DNA from: Globodera rostochiensis
Taxonomy: Eukaryota > Nematoda > Chromadorea > Rhabditida > Heteroderidae
Length of the DNA: 64,000 bases
Assembly (NCBI GenBank): GCA_018350325.1
Contig: JAEVLN010000002.1
Location: 3,374,295-3,438,294, forward strand
Reading direction: 5' to 3'
The translations under genes and the position numbers were made by a program. Shown here piece by piece: positions 21,951 to 33,776 of the stretch. Positions within the stretch are counted from its first letter, which is position 1, and each line of letters opens with the position of its first letter. The notes beneath the pieces are model-generated. The model was not told the DNA's origin, made no database searches, and saw only the letters and a list, made by a program, of their open reading frames with translations.

Positions 21951-23215
21951 CTGTTTTTTGGGTGAGTGAGTCCAATTCTTTGGCAATTCCTTACTATATT
22001 AGGAGGGAATTTGGAACAAAATGAGGTTGAATTTCAGAGAGTTCCTCCAATAAAGGCGGAAATGCCTTCACTCATTTGCTATTAGCCAAAATTGTGGGAG
22101 TGGACGAACGATTTGAATATGTTGGAGTATAAAAGGAAGGTATTCGACTAAAAAATAAACTTTTTTGGCATTTTCTGTCCGTTGGCGAATTTCAAATTGA
22201 CGCTGGTTGCTCACACGCACAAACTCGCGTTGCTTAATTCCGATCTGATCACTTTCACTTTTCGCCATCGCTCGCCTTCTGATCAAATCCGGATGACATT
22301 CCCTCCGCTCTTTGTTTAACAACGGAATGCCTTCCGGCACCCCCCCCCCCCCCGGGGGTTTACCACCCAAAAACGACACGCTAATTCCACCCATTCTTTC
22401 TGCCCCCCTCCGTTACCCCCCCCCCTCCCTTATCCAACCACGCAAATGGGTCGCCTCCGGTGGTCGGACGACTTTTTCGGGATTTGACCGTTGAGAGTCG
22501 AGAACGAATTTATTTATTTAAACTTTAAAATAAAGTGGCGGCTACAAAACTTTGGTGCTGAAGAGGAATGTTTCTTTGAGGGAGTGATCGGACTTTGTTG
22601 GAACGGAATGATTGAAATGGCCAATCATTTGCTCTGACGGAATCACTAATCAGAACAAATTTAGCAAGGAATGATTTTACAATGTGGTGAGTGAGTGAGA
22701 AGTAACGCAAAATTGGATTGAGTACGGAACATTTGGCATTTATCCGGTCGCGCATTCAACAGTCTCTTCGGTCTGATCAGACCACCCATCTCAGGTCGGG
22801 TCAATCAGATCACCCATTCAGATCAGATCGGATCAGATCAGATCACCCATCTCAGGTCGGGTCAGATCAGATCAGATACCCATTCAGATCAGATCAGATC
22901 ACCCATCTCAGATCGGGTCTGATCAGATCACCCATCTCGGATCGGGTCAGATCAGACCACCCATCTCAGGTCAGATCGGACCAGATCAGCTATCAGATCA
23001 CCCATCTCAGATCGGGTCAGATCAGATCACCCATCTCAGGTCAGATCGGACCAGATCAGCTATCAGATCACCCGTCGGGTCAGATCAGATCACCAATCTC
23101 AGGTCGGGTCAGATCAGAGATTAGTCACCTATCCATCACCCCCCCCCCCCATTTGTCCCTTCCGATCAGTGAATGAATGGCAAGTGTTTTGTTCGTCCTC
23201 CGTCGTGTTTCTCAC
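21951..23215. other. Intergenic region between VWA and stargazin-like genes
   Basis: It contains C-runs near 22340 and 22422, and the GATC-rich repeat at 22770-23130. No gene seen. It is the upstream region of the VWA gene, since that gene runs leftwards. Confidence 0.4.
22770..23130. repeat. GATC-rich tandem repeat
   Basis: Irregular copies of GATCAGATCACCCATCTCAG and GTCGGGTCAGATCAG, unit about 28-35 bp, at least ten copies. The many GATC and TGATCA palindromes are striking. Function not evident. Confidence 0.88.
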
Positions 23216-25642
23216 TCACACGGGCGCATAATAACCTCCGTACAAAGCGTAAGGGGACGCGTACTGTCCGTAATAAGCACCGCTCGGGTAGCCACCGTAC
23301 GCACCGCCCGTGTAAGTACCGTAATAGGGCGGGTAAACGCCGGCGGCCGCGCCCGCGCCGAATGGCACAAGCGATTTGTCGGACTAAAATTCAAAATTTG
23401 TTTTTTGAAATTGAATTTCCTCGGGTCAAATTGCAACAATTTGATTCGCCGGTCACTCGCCTGCTGCTGTTGCTGGTAGTACTGTTGGAAGTACGCCGCG
23501 TGCTTCTGTTCGTACTGTTCGTTCTCTTCGTCACGGATCGCGCGCTGAGAGAAGTACAGAAAAAGTGCCGTAAACACCAAAAAGCCGATGCCCGCCCACG
23601 CGGTTACGTAGGACCATCCAAAGCTAATTTGGGTGGCGCTTTTCAGTGCCTAAAATTGTTTTGTCGTCCGAGTGATGGGATGTCGAGTCCGCAGATGGAC
23701 CTTGGGCCAGTCCATGTAGAACGGGTACACCTCGATCACCTTCCGATCCATGTAGTTGACAAAATGCCACAAAAGCATGGCCCCGATCAATAGAAGAACT
23801 AAAATTTGGAGAGGTGAAATTCGTTTTAGAAAAGCAAATTTGGCCTATCCCGGCCCTTTTGCAACGAGTACCGGCGAAGAGAAACATCAGACTGGTCCAA
23901 AAGATCAGCTTGGCACTCCGCCAACAGCAACCGCAAATGCCGACGAGGAGGGCGAAGGCACTGAGCAAAAGTCCAATGCCGAAAAGAATGTGAACGCCAC
24001 GGAGGAACCAAAGGCGACGGATCTGAGAGTGGAGATAGCCTTTAGGCTTTAATGTACTGAGACCCCCCCCCCCCGGGGGTTTTTGCCGTGCCTGGTTTGC
24101 ATTGTATCGTTGGGTGATATTGGAACTCGGCCAATAGTCGGCATTTGCAATACAAACTTGGCCAAACCAGACGTAGGAGCCAATTTCTGAACAAATTTCT
24201 GAAAGGTTTGAGGGAATTAGGCCAAACCGACCGTTGGGGACGAGATCGGGGAAGCAAATGTGCAGAAGGCCGTACTGCCGGGAATAGAAAAGGGGGTCTG
24301 AAGACGGAGAATTTAACGGTCAAAAGCAAATGCCAAAGTCTGGACTAAAGAAAAGGTATAAAAATTCCCATTTTTGATTTTTTTGCCCTAAAGGTGAAGC
24401 TTTACAAATCAATTATTCGCTGAAGTTGAGTAAGTACCTGTGTTCACTTCTTTTACATATTTTGGACCCAATTCGGATTTGTGCACTGCCAAAAGATGCC
24501 GGTCGACCTCAAATTGGAATTCGCAAAGAGTGAAAGAGCAAAAGTCTTACAAATCCCCAACGGCGAAAAATATTTTTTGTTAAATGTTCGAAGAAAGGCA
24601 CGCAATTCATCTTCCATTCGACCCCCCTCTTTTCCTTTTTGCCTTCCCCCTTTTCCTTTTTGCCTTCCCCCTTTTCCTTTTTGCCTTCCCCCTTTTCCTT
24701 TTTGCCTTCCCTCTTTTCCTTTTTGCCTTCCCCCTTTTCCTTTTTGCCTTCCCTCTTTTCCTTTTTGCTTTTCCTTTTTGCCTTCCCCCTTTTCCTTTTT
24801 GCCTTCCCCCTCCCCCCACATGCTCCAAAATTTGCTCAAAAATTTGACCGCCAACTCCCCCCCCCCTCGCTCCCTGGGTCTCTCCATCCGCTTAAGCATC
24901 GTCGGTGAACGGTGCGCAACGCATGGGGGGGGGGGGGAAGGTCAAGGCTTTCCCTTCACCGACTTGGAGGGCATCCTTCGCATTGCCCCTCCCTTCCCCC
25001 AACCCATCCCCGCCGGGGTCATCCCTCCCTTCCCCCAACCCATCCCCGCCGGGGTCATCCCTCCCTTCCCCCAACCCATCCCCGCCGGGGTCATCCCTCC
25101 CTTCCCCCAACCCATCCCCGCCGGGGTCATCCCTCCCTTCCCCCAACCCATCCCCGCCGGTGTTATCCTTCCCTTCCCTTCCCATCGATCGATCCAATCT
25201 CTTTTCTTTGCTCTCCACCCTAAACACCTTTCACATCACAGCGATTACGCCGATTATACGACGGCAAATTGGGGAAAAGGGAGGGGAAACACGCCATAAA
25301 ATGAGGCGGAAAGGGAATAATGGACGCATTGGGGGCTTTGTGAGGCTTTTATTTGTATTGCGGCGATGGAATCGGACGAATTTCAAAAACAAAATTAATT
25401 GATGGAAAGAACGCACCAAAGCGTCTTCACTTTGTAACTCTTCCCACCTGATATTCAAGCCAATTGTCCGACCCCCCCGCCAGCAGCATCAGCGTGAAGC
25501 CGAGCAGGGCGAAGATTGTGGAGATGGAGAGGAGGACGGGGGACGACCACATCGAAGATGAGGTGATTTGGTTGTTTGTGTGCGTGTACTGCTCCGTCTC
25601 CTTGGCACTCACTTCGGTGCCCTTTCTTTTGCTGTTGAACAC
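23216..25642 (-). CDS. Four-TM PMP22/claudin-superfamily protein, stargazin (TARP)-like
   Basis: Exon 1 starts MFNSKRKGTEVSAKETEQY at 25642, with TM1 SISTIFALLGFTLMLLAGG followed by SDNWLEYQ. Exons at about 24500-24440, 24290-24225 and 24210-24092 supply a long first ectodomain with YGLLHICFPD, SYVWFGQVCIANADYWP and the sequon NIT. TM2 is IGLLLSAFALLVGICGCC, TM3 VLLLIGAMLLWHF, and TM4 AWAGIGFLVFTALFLYFS, preceded by SFGWSYVT. The cytoplasmic tail is acidic, then Q-rich, then Tyr/Gly-rich, ending GGYYAPV, a possible PDZ ligand. The DNWLEY and FGWSYVTAW pattern resembles calcium-channel gamma/TARP proteins that assist glutamate receptors; a claudin or CLC-like role is the alternative. Two introns (23384-23460 and 24047-24091) appear to be GC-AG. 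Intron 1 contains two minisatellites. Confidence 0.75.
24630..24815. repeat. Tandem CCCTTTTCCTTTTTGCCTT repeat
   Basis: About nine copies of a 20-21 bp unit in the first intron of the stargazin-like gene. Purine/pyrimidine asymmetry is strong. Confidence 0.9.
24985..25165. repeat. Tandem 35-bp GC-rich repeat
   Basis: Five near-perfect copies of a unit containing CCCCAACCCATCCCCGCCGG, in the first intron of the stargazin-like gene. Confidence 0.92.
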
Positions 25643-26869
25643 TCCAGTGCGAAGAATAAATGGCCTAATTTATTTTATTTCTTATTTTAGCTGTATGATA
25701 TAAATTGTTAAAATATTATAAAAATTGTTTTAATTGTTAGAACCGCTGCGGGGAATGGATTAACTGAAAACAGTGAACTTTTGAAAATCGAAAATATTTA
25801 TTTGGAGCAGAAAAAACAACAAAACGATCCATGTAATGTACTGCTCGGACCCTTCCAAAAATGGCGAATCCATGAGTTTTAATGGAGTAATTGTGGTTTA
25901 GAAGGGTCATCTCCTTCTCGTCGTCTCCGCCACATGAATGATGGTGTGATGATGATGATTGGATGGGATAAGACAATGTACAAAAGGTCGAGGGTGGGCA
26001 GGCGATGTGACTGAAGCGATGGGGGAGGGGGGGGGGGGGGGGGGGGGCCCTGACCGGTCACCCCCCCCCCCCCCCTCCTCCGCCCCCATCCCCCGTCCGT
26101 CTCATCCCATCCCAGAGCACTCACTGTTCACTGTTTGTCTGTGCCGTCCTTTTCTTCCCATTCGCTGTGGGGCGTCGCTGTCAACCACCTTTATCCATCC
26201 TCGCCGGTAATGCAGAGTTTGTTTCGATGTTTGAGGGGGTGAAGGAAAACGATGAGGGGAAGAAGAAAAGGGGAAGATATTCCCCCCCCCCCGGTGATGA
26301 AGGAATGTATTGACCGGAGGAAAGAAAGAGGTTAGGATTGGGTGGTGGATGATCAATCCGCCACCCACCCATTCAGTCATTGCATTCACCGCCAGTGCGA
26401 GTGAATGAAGGGGTGCGCGGAAGGAGGAATTCCTCGGGGGGGGGGGGGGGGGAGGAAACGTGTGGGGAGGGGGGAACTGTACAATTCGTTAGTGTGAGGG
26501 AGTTAGTTCCTTCTTGATCGGAAGAGAGTGGGGGGGGGGGGGGATTGTATCGGAAAAGAGAAAAACTGGAGAAAGTGATCATCCCTCCCTCCTTCTAAGT
26601 ACTTTGTTGGTGAACTGCCTGCCCCTCCTCGAGTGGGAACTGGGATTTGAGTGGATGAAGATGTGAATGAAGTGTGGGGAAGTTTCGGATGTTCGCGCTT
26701 CCCCCCCCCCTTCTTTCCCTCCTCTTCTGTTGACTGGGTCAGCGTCAGCAAAATGGATTTGCTTCGATTGAGTGAGGTAAGGGGAAAACAAGCAAAATTA
26801 GTCGGATTGGATTTGCATTTAACCTCTTGCTGAGGAATGAAGAACGGCAGTCGAAGGAAGAGAGAAGGG
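25643..26869. other. Intergenic region rich in G and C homopolymers
   Basis: Runs of 10-20 G or C occur near 26028-26048, 26060-26075, 26282, 26438-26453 and 26530. No gene supported. Confidence 0.5.
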
Positions 26870-26877
26870 GGGTAAAC

Positions 26878-27578
26878 CAGGGTTCGGATATCTGCGGATT
26901 TTTCCTCATTCTGTGGTTTTTGGAAAGGCCAATGAGGATTTTTTTTTGAAATGCGGATTTGCGGATTTTTGTGGTCTTTTGAGATTCTTGTGGAATGTGG
27001 TTTTTGGGAAAAATGACCAATAAAAAGCATTTTTCTTAACAAATATCATTAAAATCTTTTAAAAAATTTTCCCGGCGGCGCTTATCGGTGCCGCCGGACT
27101 TCTTTCATTACTAACAAGCTTCAAAAAATGTCATATTTTTAAAATTTAGCTGCAAATCTCTTAACCTGGCTCCGAAATATGAGGTTTTAGCCCTATTTTG
27201 TGGTTTTTTGGTAGGACAATAAGGCAAACTTTTCAAAAATGAGGTTTTTGTGGTTTTTCAAAAGTTCGGGAGGTTTTTTTAATGCAAAAAAGCATCACAT
27301 TCTTTCCAATTTTGGTTGCATATCTCATAACAAAATTGAGTCAAAAACTCAAAAATTTCTCGGCGGCGCCTATTGGCACCGCCGACCCCCCTCCCTTTTT
27401 CCAAAAACTTTTTGAAAATTGCGCGCAAAAAAATTATGTAAAATAGGTACTTATTTGTGACGTTAACATAAATTTTGGGTTATGATGAAGAAATGACGAA
27501 TTTGCGGATTTTAGGTATCAAATGAGGATTTTTTAATGTTCCGATGCGGATTTTAAAAATTTTAAGATCCGAACCCTG
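26878..27578. mobile_element. hAT-type element (CAGGGTTCGGAT ends)
   Basis: 701 bp. Perfect terminal CAGGGTTCGGAT and an exact 8-bp duplication GGGTAAAC (26870-26877 and 27579-27586). Interior holds repeated TGCGGATTTT words and two copies of the CGGCGGCGCC hairpin module (27072-27098, 27359-27385). Non-autonomous. A diverged partial relative may lie near 47890-48060. Confidence 0.93.
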
Positions 27579-27929
27579 GGGTAAACGGAAGAAGCCCCGA
27601 TTTTATCCTCGAATAGTGAATGAGTTTTGTAATTTACTGCTTCCAGACCCTTTTTCCATTCATTTCCCTTCCGATTTCCATCACTCCTCCAAATCGTTGA
27701 ACGTTTAGCGAAGTTGGCCAAACGAAAAGGCGAAAGGAAAAGCGCAACGAGAAACGACGAAACAAAATGAGAGCAGTCTCACTTTCCCCCCCCCCCCCCT
27801 TCCTTTGTCCGTCCTAGCCGCCATTGTTTGTCCATTCTTCAACGACGAATGGATGGAAAGTTATGATAATTGATGTTCTTGCTTACTTCTCTCACCATTC
27901 CTCGATCATATTCTTTTGTTGGTTGAAAC

Positions 27930-29115
27930 TAGAGATCGGACGGTACGGGAAAGTACCGACGCTTTTTCGGTACTTTTCGGTACTCAGGCATCGGTACTTT
28001 CCCGAAAAGTACCGACCGAACCTTTTCGGAAAGTACCGATGGTTTTCGGTACCGGTACTTTTTCGGTACTTTACCGAAAAGTACCGACCGAAAAAATCTG
28101 AGTACCGAAGGTACCGACCGAACAAAATTTGAGTACCGAAAAAAGTACCGAATGGAAAAATTGGTAATATATTAGAATTTTTCGACCGTTATTCAAAATA
28201 TTACGTGGCTCAGTGGTTAAACTGTTAACCAAAAGACCTTATTGTCTGAGGTTCGAGTCCTCGGGTCAAATTCCTTTTTATTATTTTTATTGAATGCCCT
28301 GCTGGTGAGTGATGTGGTTGCCTGGGGTTTAAACCCCGACTGTGTAAATAGTTTTTTGTGTCTTTTAATTAACTTCATGGCAAGAAAAACAATATTTTTT
28401 CATTAATTATGTATTTAAGATTTTTAAATTGAAGGTAATTTAGGAATTTCTCAATTTTTTTGAAGAAAGTTACTAGCAAATTAATTTTCAAAAATTTTAA
28501 CCGATTCAAAACTTCTAAGATTTACATAAAGAGTTAGGTACTTAGGCTGTTCGAGAGTCTCGGTCTCGAACCGAGAAATTTCTCGGTTTTGACCCCCCCC
28601 CCCCCCATTCCCAAAAAATACCGTATTTTTAAAATTTTGGCTGAAAATCTCTTAACAAATTAAGTCAAAAATTTGAATTTTTCTCGGCGGCGCCTCCTTC
28701 TGAAAAAATTGTTTAAGAAAATGCAATTAAAACAAAAAATAATTCCTAAAAACTTGTGGGAAATTTCTCGGGTTTTTTGGGTCTCGGGGCCTAAGCCTTC
28801 TTACCACAGAGCAGGAACAGGTCGAAATGCTGATTTTTTTGAACCGCAATCTCTCAATACTCAATTATATACTAAGAAAGCCAAGATTTCCAAAATAAAC
28901 GATTTTTTGTTGAAAAGTTAATTATAAAAAATTTTGGTACCGAAAACCGAAAAAGTACCGACAATTTTTTCGGTACTTTCGGTACCGGTACTTTTTCGGT
29001 ACTTTACCGAAAAGTACCGACCGAACCTTTTTGGACTTTTTCGGTACTTTTCGGTACCGGTACTTTTTCGGTACTTTACCGAAAAGTACCGACCCACCCT
29101 TCTGGCCGGTCTCTA
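27930..29115. mobile_element. hAT-type element with GGTACTTTTCGG subterminal repeats
   Basis: 1186 bp. Ends TAGAGATCGG / CCGGTCTCTA and an exact 8-bp duplication GTTGAAAC (27922-27929 and 29116-29123). Both subterminal zones (27945-28150, 28935-29095) contain many CGGTACTTTTCGGTACC-like words, the same word that forms the ends of the MITE at 508-779. Interior contains a tRNA-like segment and a partial CGGCGGCGCC module. Confidence 0.92.
28203..28275 (+). ncRNA. tRNA-like relic (pol III A and B boxes) inside a hAT element
   Basis: TGGCTCAGTGG matches the pol III A box and GGTTCGAGTCC matches the B box exactly, about 40 bp apart as in a tRNA. The acceptor stem pairs poorly (about four of seven) and I cannot draw a good anticodon arm, so this is a tRNA-derived remnant rather than a working tRNA. 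Confidence 0.5.
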
Positions 29116-29123
29116 GTTGAAAC

Positions 29124-29627
29124 TACCTCAGAGACGTTTTCCAATTCATTTAACTTCTTCTAGATATTTTAAATCTTCTTGGATATTTTAACGAAATAAA
29201 CAGTGAATAGGATAAAGATAAAGTTTATAGTCTTTAGAACATTTGATCAATCTGATGGATATGGAGAGAATACAAACTAAAAATGGCACCAGAGAATAGA
29301 AAAATGACAAAAATACAAACAGCAAAAGAACTGAAGTGTTATTGGAAGATCAATGGCAAGGAGGGCATGTGAAGCTATATATGAAGTGCTAGGAAATAGA
29401 ATTAAGATTCCGCTAACCTGCGCTTAAACAATTTCTTGAGATGGGTTCTTAAAAAATCGACTAAAAAATAAAATATGCCAAAAATAGAGTAATTATCGGA
29501 AAAATCATCTGATTGTCGGATCCCATCAAATCGTCTAATTCCACTGTAATGCGTGCTATTGCTCGTTCTAGCTCATGTCATTACAATAAAATACATTGGG
29601 ATCCGCACCAGATGCAATTCCTATTGT
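29124..29627. other. Intergenic region
   Basis: AT-rich, no gene or repeat seen. It is the 3' flank of the TMEM104-like gene. Confidence 0.4.
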
Positions 29628-32600
29628 TCAGCCCAAATGAAAAACATTGGACGCGACCACAACAATGGCAAAGCAGGCCCAGGCGAGAATGGCAACGGGC
29701 CAAAACCAATGGACGAAGGGCGAGCGGAGAATGGACGGGCACCGAGGAGAGACCGCCGAGTCGGGCGGATAGAGTTCGACGGGCGCCCAAAATAAGGAAA
29801 GCCGGCAGAACGAACTGAACGCCGACCCCGGGGAAACTGCCTTGAAAATTCGAGGTTTTAAAAAAGCTGATCAGAACTCGGTCGGTCAGATGGATTATTT
29901 TCTATACAAAGTTTGACTTGTCGGCTAACAGAACATTTCCTGCTTTCCTACCAGTGATTGATGCAAGAAGCAACACGTTGTCGGTGATGAAGGAGATCAA
30001 CGCAGGCAAAGTCACAACCAAAAATGGAATGCCAAAATGTTTGAATTTGTAGAGTAAGGAATGGGGCAATGAAAGAGTAGCGAGGGGACTAAAGTGCGGG
30101 AGATGGGACGAATTGTTGTCCATTTGGTGTGGAGCGTTCGGAAAGTCGCCAAGCAACGCCTCTCTCTCCTCTCCGACAGCTGAAGCGCTAAAAATCGGAG
30201 AGTTTGGATGCCTTCTCATCGACAAAAACTCTTTCTCGCTCCACTCACTTTGCCCTGTCCACCCCTCCGACCCTTTTGCATCGGTCCAACAAAGTGCCAA
30301 GTACTCGAATGTTATTGCAAAGCGTTATAGCTACAATAACATAGGAGGAAGTAAGCACAAACACGGGGAACAGCGCCAAAAAGTAGTCGATCAGCTTCAA
30401 CAACCCACCGGTTTGATCGTCGTGCTTAATAATTGTAATGTAAAAACGATGGCTAAAAAAGGTTCTAACGAGAAAGTTGATGGTGTAAATGTCCTGAACA
30501 TTCTCAAACGTGAAGGAACCCGTCATTGAGATAGCGCAGTAGAACAGGTAGACCAGTGCGTACACCGAAGTCAGCTTGGCACTCAGATGTTCTTTATTCC
30601 TGCGCGTAACCAGAAAGTCGGGAGGGGCGAAAGGGTAGCGGAGGACAAAAAAATGTTAAATGCAAAAAATGTTGGGGCATCCACGCCACACTATCATTTG
30701 AGTACCAAGATCGAATAAAAAATAGAGAAAAAATTCCGGGGCGTTTGTTTACGTCACTAGGGCGCTTATGTTATAAAAGTAAGCACCTAATTGGAGTAAT
30801 AAGGCCAGGAATGGAATGGTGACACATAAAAGCGTAGACCGCGACGCCAAAAAGAGAGCCAAAACCATGCAAATTGGCCGGTTCCGGCGAACCTTTTGGC
30901 CCATTGTGGATCAATTGGGTGGTGGCCAAGACAATCATCAGCAAAAATGCTAAATTAAATCGGAATATTAATAAAACTTTTTTAATCATTTGTCAAAAGA
31001 TTGTAGAGACAAATTTGCTCGTGGCCTATAGCGCAACGCCTAGCGGCAGAAGCACCGTTTGTCTCAAGATTATTTGGCAACAAACGGCATGAGACTGAAA
31101 CCATTGTTGGGCACCAGTTCTCGGCTTTGTTGCTTTTCAAAAATTAATATTTCGTGAGCCCCGCCCACAACTTGCCTGTCCATCTTGAAAGTGTTGTAGC
31201 CAACTGAAGCCATTTGGTTCGTGTCATTCCCATCAAAATCTGAAAACTCTGCCATTTATGCAAAAATAACCGATTGACAAACCATAGGCAAACAAAAGAC
31301 GAGAAAGGCGAAAATGCAAATTCGATATACAGCGAAGCGACTGATCGCGTGGAAAAGATCGTTGGCGTGGGGATGGCACGGAGTGTTCGAACTGGTCACA
31401 GCAGAAGAAACATTCACTGAGGAGCAGATCACATTCATAAGCGACTTGGGAACGGTGGTGGAATAAACCTGAAGCACAAAGCATCCAAAACGATTTGTGG
31501 AGAAGTTACCGCGAGATCGCCGAACAAATAAACGGTGAGGACCAGATAGGAGAAGACTGTGCCCGATTGGCCCAAGAACAGATGTGCCATTTCACTCTGT
31601 TACAAATTTTTCGGGGTTTCTTAATTAATTGTTGAAGAAATACAATTTCGACTCTCATGGAGATGTCATAATCGGAATTTATCGGTTGCTGATGCCGATC
31701 GGCGATGAACTGATGTGCCAATTGTTGTTGGTCCGAGCCCGGCACGGCGGAAGGAAAGGAAAAGCGATGTTGGGTGGCACCGTCAGTGACCACCACAACA
31801 CTGCCGACCCGAACCTCGGACATTTCCCCGTCCGCACTCGACGGCACGTCTTCTTCAACGACAATGGACCCTTCGTGCAATTGCTCCCGAGGTGGTGCCT
31901 TCCTCAACACGCAATTGGCAATTGCCATCGACTCCAGCACAAAAGTGGCACACACATAGCTGCAAAAATTGTACAAATGAGAATTTGCCACTTGATAGGG
32001 AAAAATAATCTTCACCTTTCCATCACCGGAGATTCATTTCAAAATAAGACATAATATTCAAATCTTTTTCCTTTCTCTAATTGACTCATGTTGCTTCAAA
32101 ATTATTCCCTAAATCATTATTACCCTTTGCTTTGCTTCATTTGTACTAAAAGTTTATCAAAATTCCCAGGAAAATTTCACCCCCTTATGAAAAAGAATTT
32201 TTTAAAAACGGTTTACCACACTTTTGGAGGTTTCGAAGTTGGAATGCGATAGGTCCTTTTCGAAATCTAATGCCTAGGTTTGAAAACACCGTCGATTGTC
32301 CTTTTTCAAAATTTATATTCGACTTTTTGTTCGAATTTGGGTTTCCGGCAGAAAAGAAATTCATGTTTGTATTCTAAAATCCTTTAAAATGGGCAACTTA
32401 ACTATTACCCAACAAACCTTGTAAACGCTGACACCAGAAGGAGAATGAGACCGAGCAAATAGCCGGCAGTTTGGAAGGCCCGGGGGAGCGCGAGGGCGCC
32501 AGTGCCGACAATAAGATTGAACACATAGAGCAGCCCGACCTAAACCAATTAATTCAGAATCACCCGAACATTTTGTCAAATTCCATTAAGAAAGCAAGCA

Positions 32601-32677
32601 ACGACGGGACGAACAAAATGTAGTTCACTGACCGTAGAGGAAAAAGTTTGTCCGGTTAGCACAGAATCATCGGCCAT
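29628..32677 (-). CDS. TMEM104: TMEM104-like multi-pass amino-acid-transporter-family protein
   Basis: The protein belongs to the Aa_trans fold; TMEM104 substrates are poorly known. It starts MADDSVLTGQTFSST at 32677. Exons then give VGLLYVFNLIVGTGALALPR, YVCATFVLESMAIANCVLRK, a Ser/Asp-rich loop, EMAHLFLGQSGTVFSYLVL, TVYLFGDLA, a Cys-containing loop, FAVYRICIFAFLVFCLPM, TKWLQLATTLSRW, FLLMIVLATTQLI, FGVAVYAFMCHHSIPGLITP, VYALVYLFYCAISMTGSF, DYFLALFPVFVLTSSYVIV, FGIPFLVVTLPALISFITDN, VQFVLPAFLILGARR and PVAILAWACFAIVVVASNVF. Order and motifs track human TMEM104 end to end. The intron 30950-31175 has a consensus GC donor (CAG/GCAAGT). In the last exon the best match changes frame by one base between about 29715 and 29770, so the copy has either a sequence error or a real frameshift. 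Confidence 0.88.
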
Positions 32678-33333
32678 CGGTGGTCAATCTATCCAGAAAA
32701 TCCTAAACTATTAATAAAGTTGCGAAGAAAAATACAGAGACATGAAAGGGCAAAAACATTGAAGTCAATCATCGAAATTCAAAAAAATTTGATGGAATTT
32801 GAGAATGTTCATAAAAAAGTGATTGATATTTTTTTTCTTTTGGCTAGGAGAAAGTAATGATATGTACAAATCCCTGTAACACACTTTGAAACAGTGTCCG
32901 TGTTGTTTGGCGCCGGCCGTTTTGGCGCGATCCAGTCGTTAGGAAAGCAAATCAAACAAACTCCGTCTGTTGAACCTTTGATCAAGCGAAAGTTAGTCGT
33001 TTCATCTTAGTCTTTCTATTATAGCACCTACAGACTTGGTGCTTCCGATGATACCAAAATTCTTTGATTTAGTCAAATAAGCAAAAAGTTATAACGTTTC
33101 AAACTTTCGGCGCCAAACTGACCCTGACCCCAACCGTGACCTGCAAAACCCGGGAAATCCCGTCCCGGTCCAATGCTACCCTACTACTTAGCATTAGCTT
33201 CCCGACCAAAATGCTTTTTAAACTTCGAAACAATGATGACAAAAATGTTGCAAGCCTCCGTACATTCGCGAATATTTTTTTTTAATTTAAAAAAATTTGA
33301 CTTGGTTAAGACCTCTCTAATCAACCAACCAAC
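32678..33333. other. Upstream region of the TMEM104-like gene
   Basis: AT-rich DNA. Inverted TTTGGCGCC words near 32910 and 33115 could be the ends of a small element, but I found no clear target duplication. No gene seen. Confidence 0.35.
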
Positions 33334-33768
33334 CAGGGAGGCCAACTCATCTGCGACAAAATATGGCAACCGGCTTTAAAAATATGGCATTTTTATGGCA
33401 TCGAGGGGTCAAAAATATGGCATTTTTATGGCAGTTTTCTTAAGAATTTTCAAAAATGCGAATTTTTTTTTTTGCGATTTCTGCTTCCTTTTGGGGGAGG
33501 GGTGTCGGCGGTGCCGATAGGCGCCGCCGAGAAAATTTTAAATTTTTGACTCTTATTTGTTAAGAGATTTGCAACCAAAAACTTCAAATTATACAAATCA
33601 AAGAGCACTATTTTCGGAAAATCCTTCAATTTCCCGTAAAAAATGAGAATTTTTCACAAAGTCAAAAATATGGCAAAATTATGGCAAGTGTGGAAATATG
33701 GCAAACAATAAGGCAAATTTCCAAAATTATGGCATTTGCCTTAAAAATAAGGCATTTTGGCCTCCCTG
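33334..33768. mobile_element. hAT-type element (CAGGGAGGCC ends)
   Basis: 435 bp, ends CAGGGAGGCCAA with one mismatch on the right, exact 8-bp duplication CAACCAAC (33326-33333 and 33769-33776). Interior words ATATGGCA and ATTATGGCA are repeated, and a CGGCGGCGCC hairpin copy lies at 33505-33532. A fragment of a relative occurs at 49594-49705. Confidence 0.93.
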
Positions 33769-33776
33769 CAACCAAC

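Noticed and set aside
22780..23120. A CRISPR-like array in the GATC repeat
   Set aside because: Units are irregular, contiguous and have no unique spacers, and the genome is eukaryotic.
23990..24400. Plus-strand frames over the claudin-like gene (for example 24145-24348)
   Set aside because: Shadows of minus-strand exons; the minus-strand exons join with phases that keep a four-TM protein.
28203..28275. A functional tRNA gene
   Set aside because: A and B boxes match, but the acceptor and anticodon stems do not pair well and the segment is inside a hAT element.
32905..33125. A small element bounded by inverted TTTGGCGCC words
   Set aside because: The inverted match is short (about 10 bp) and no matching direct flank was found.
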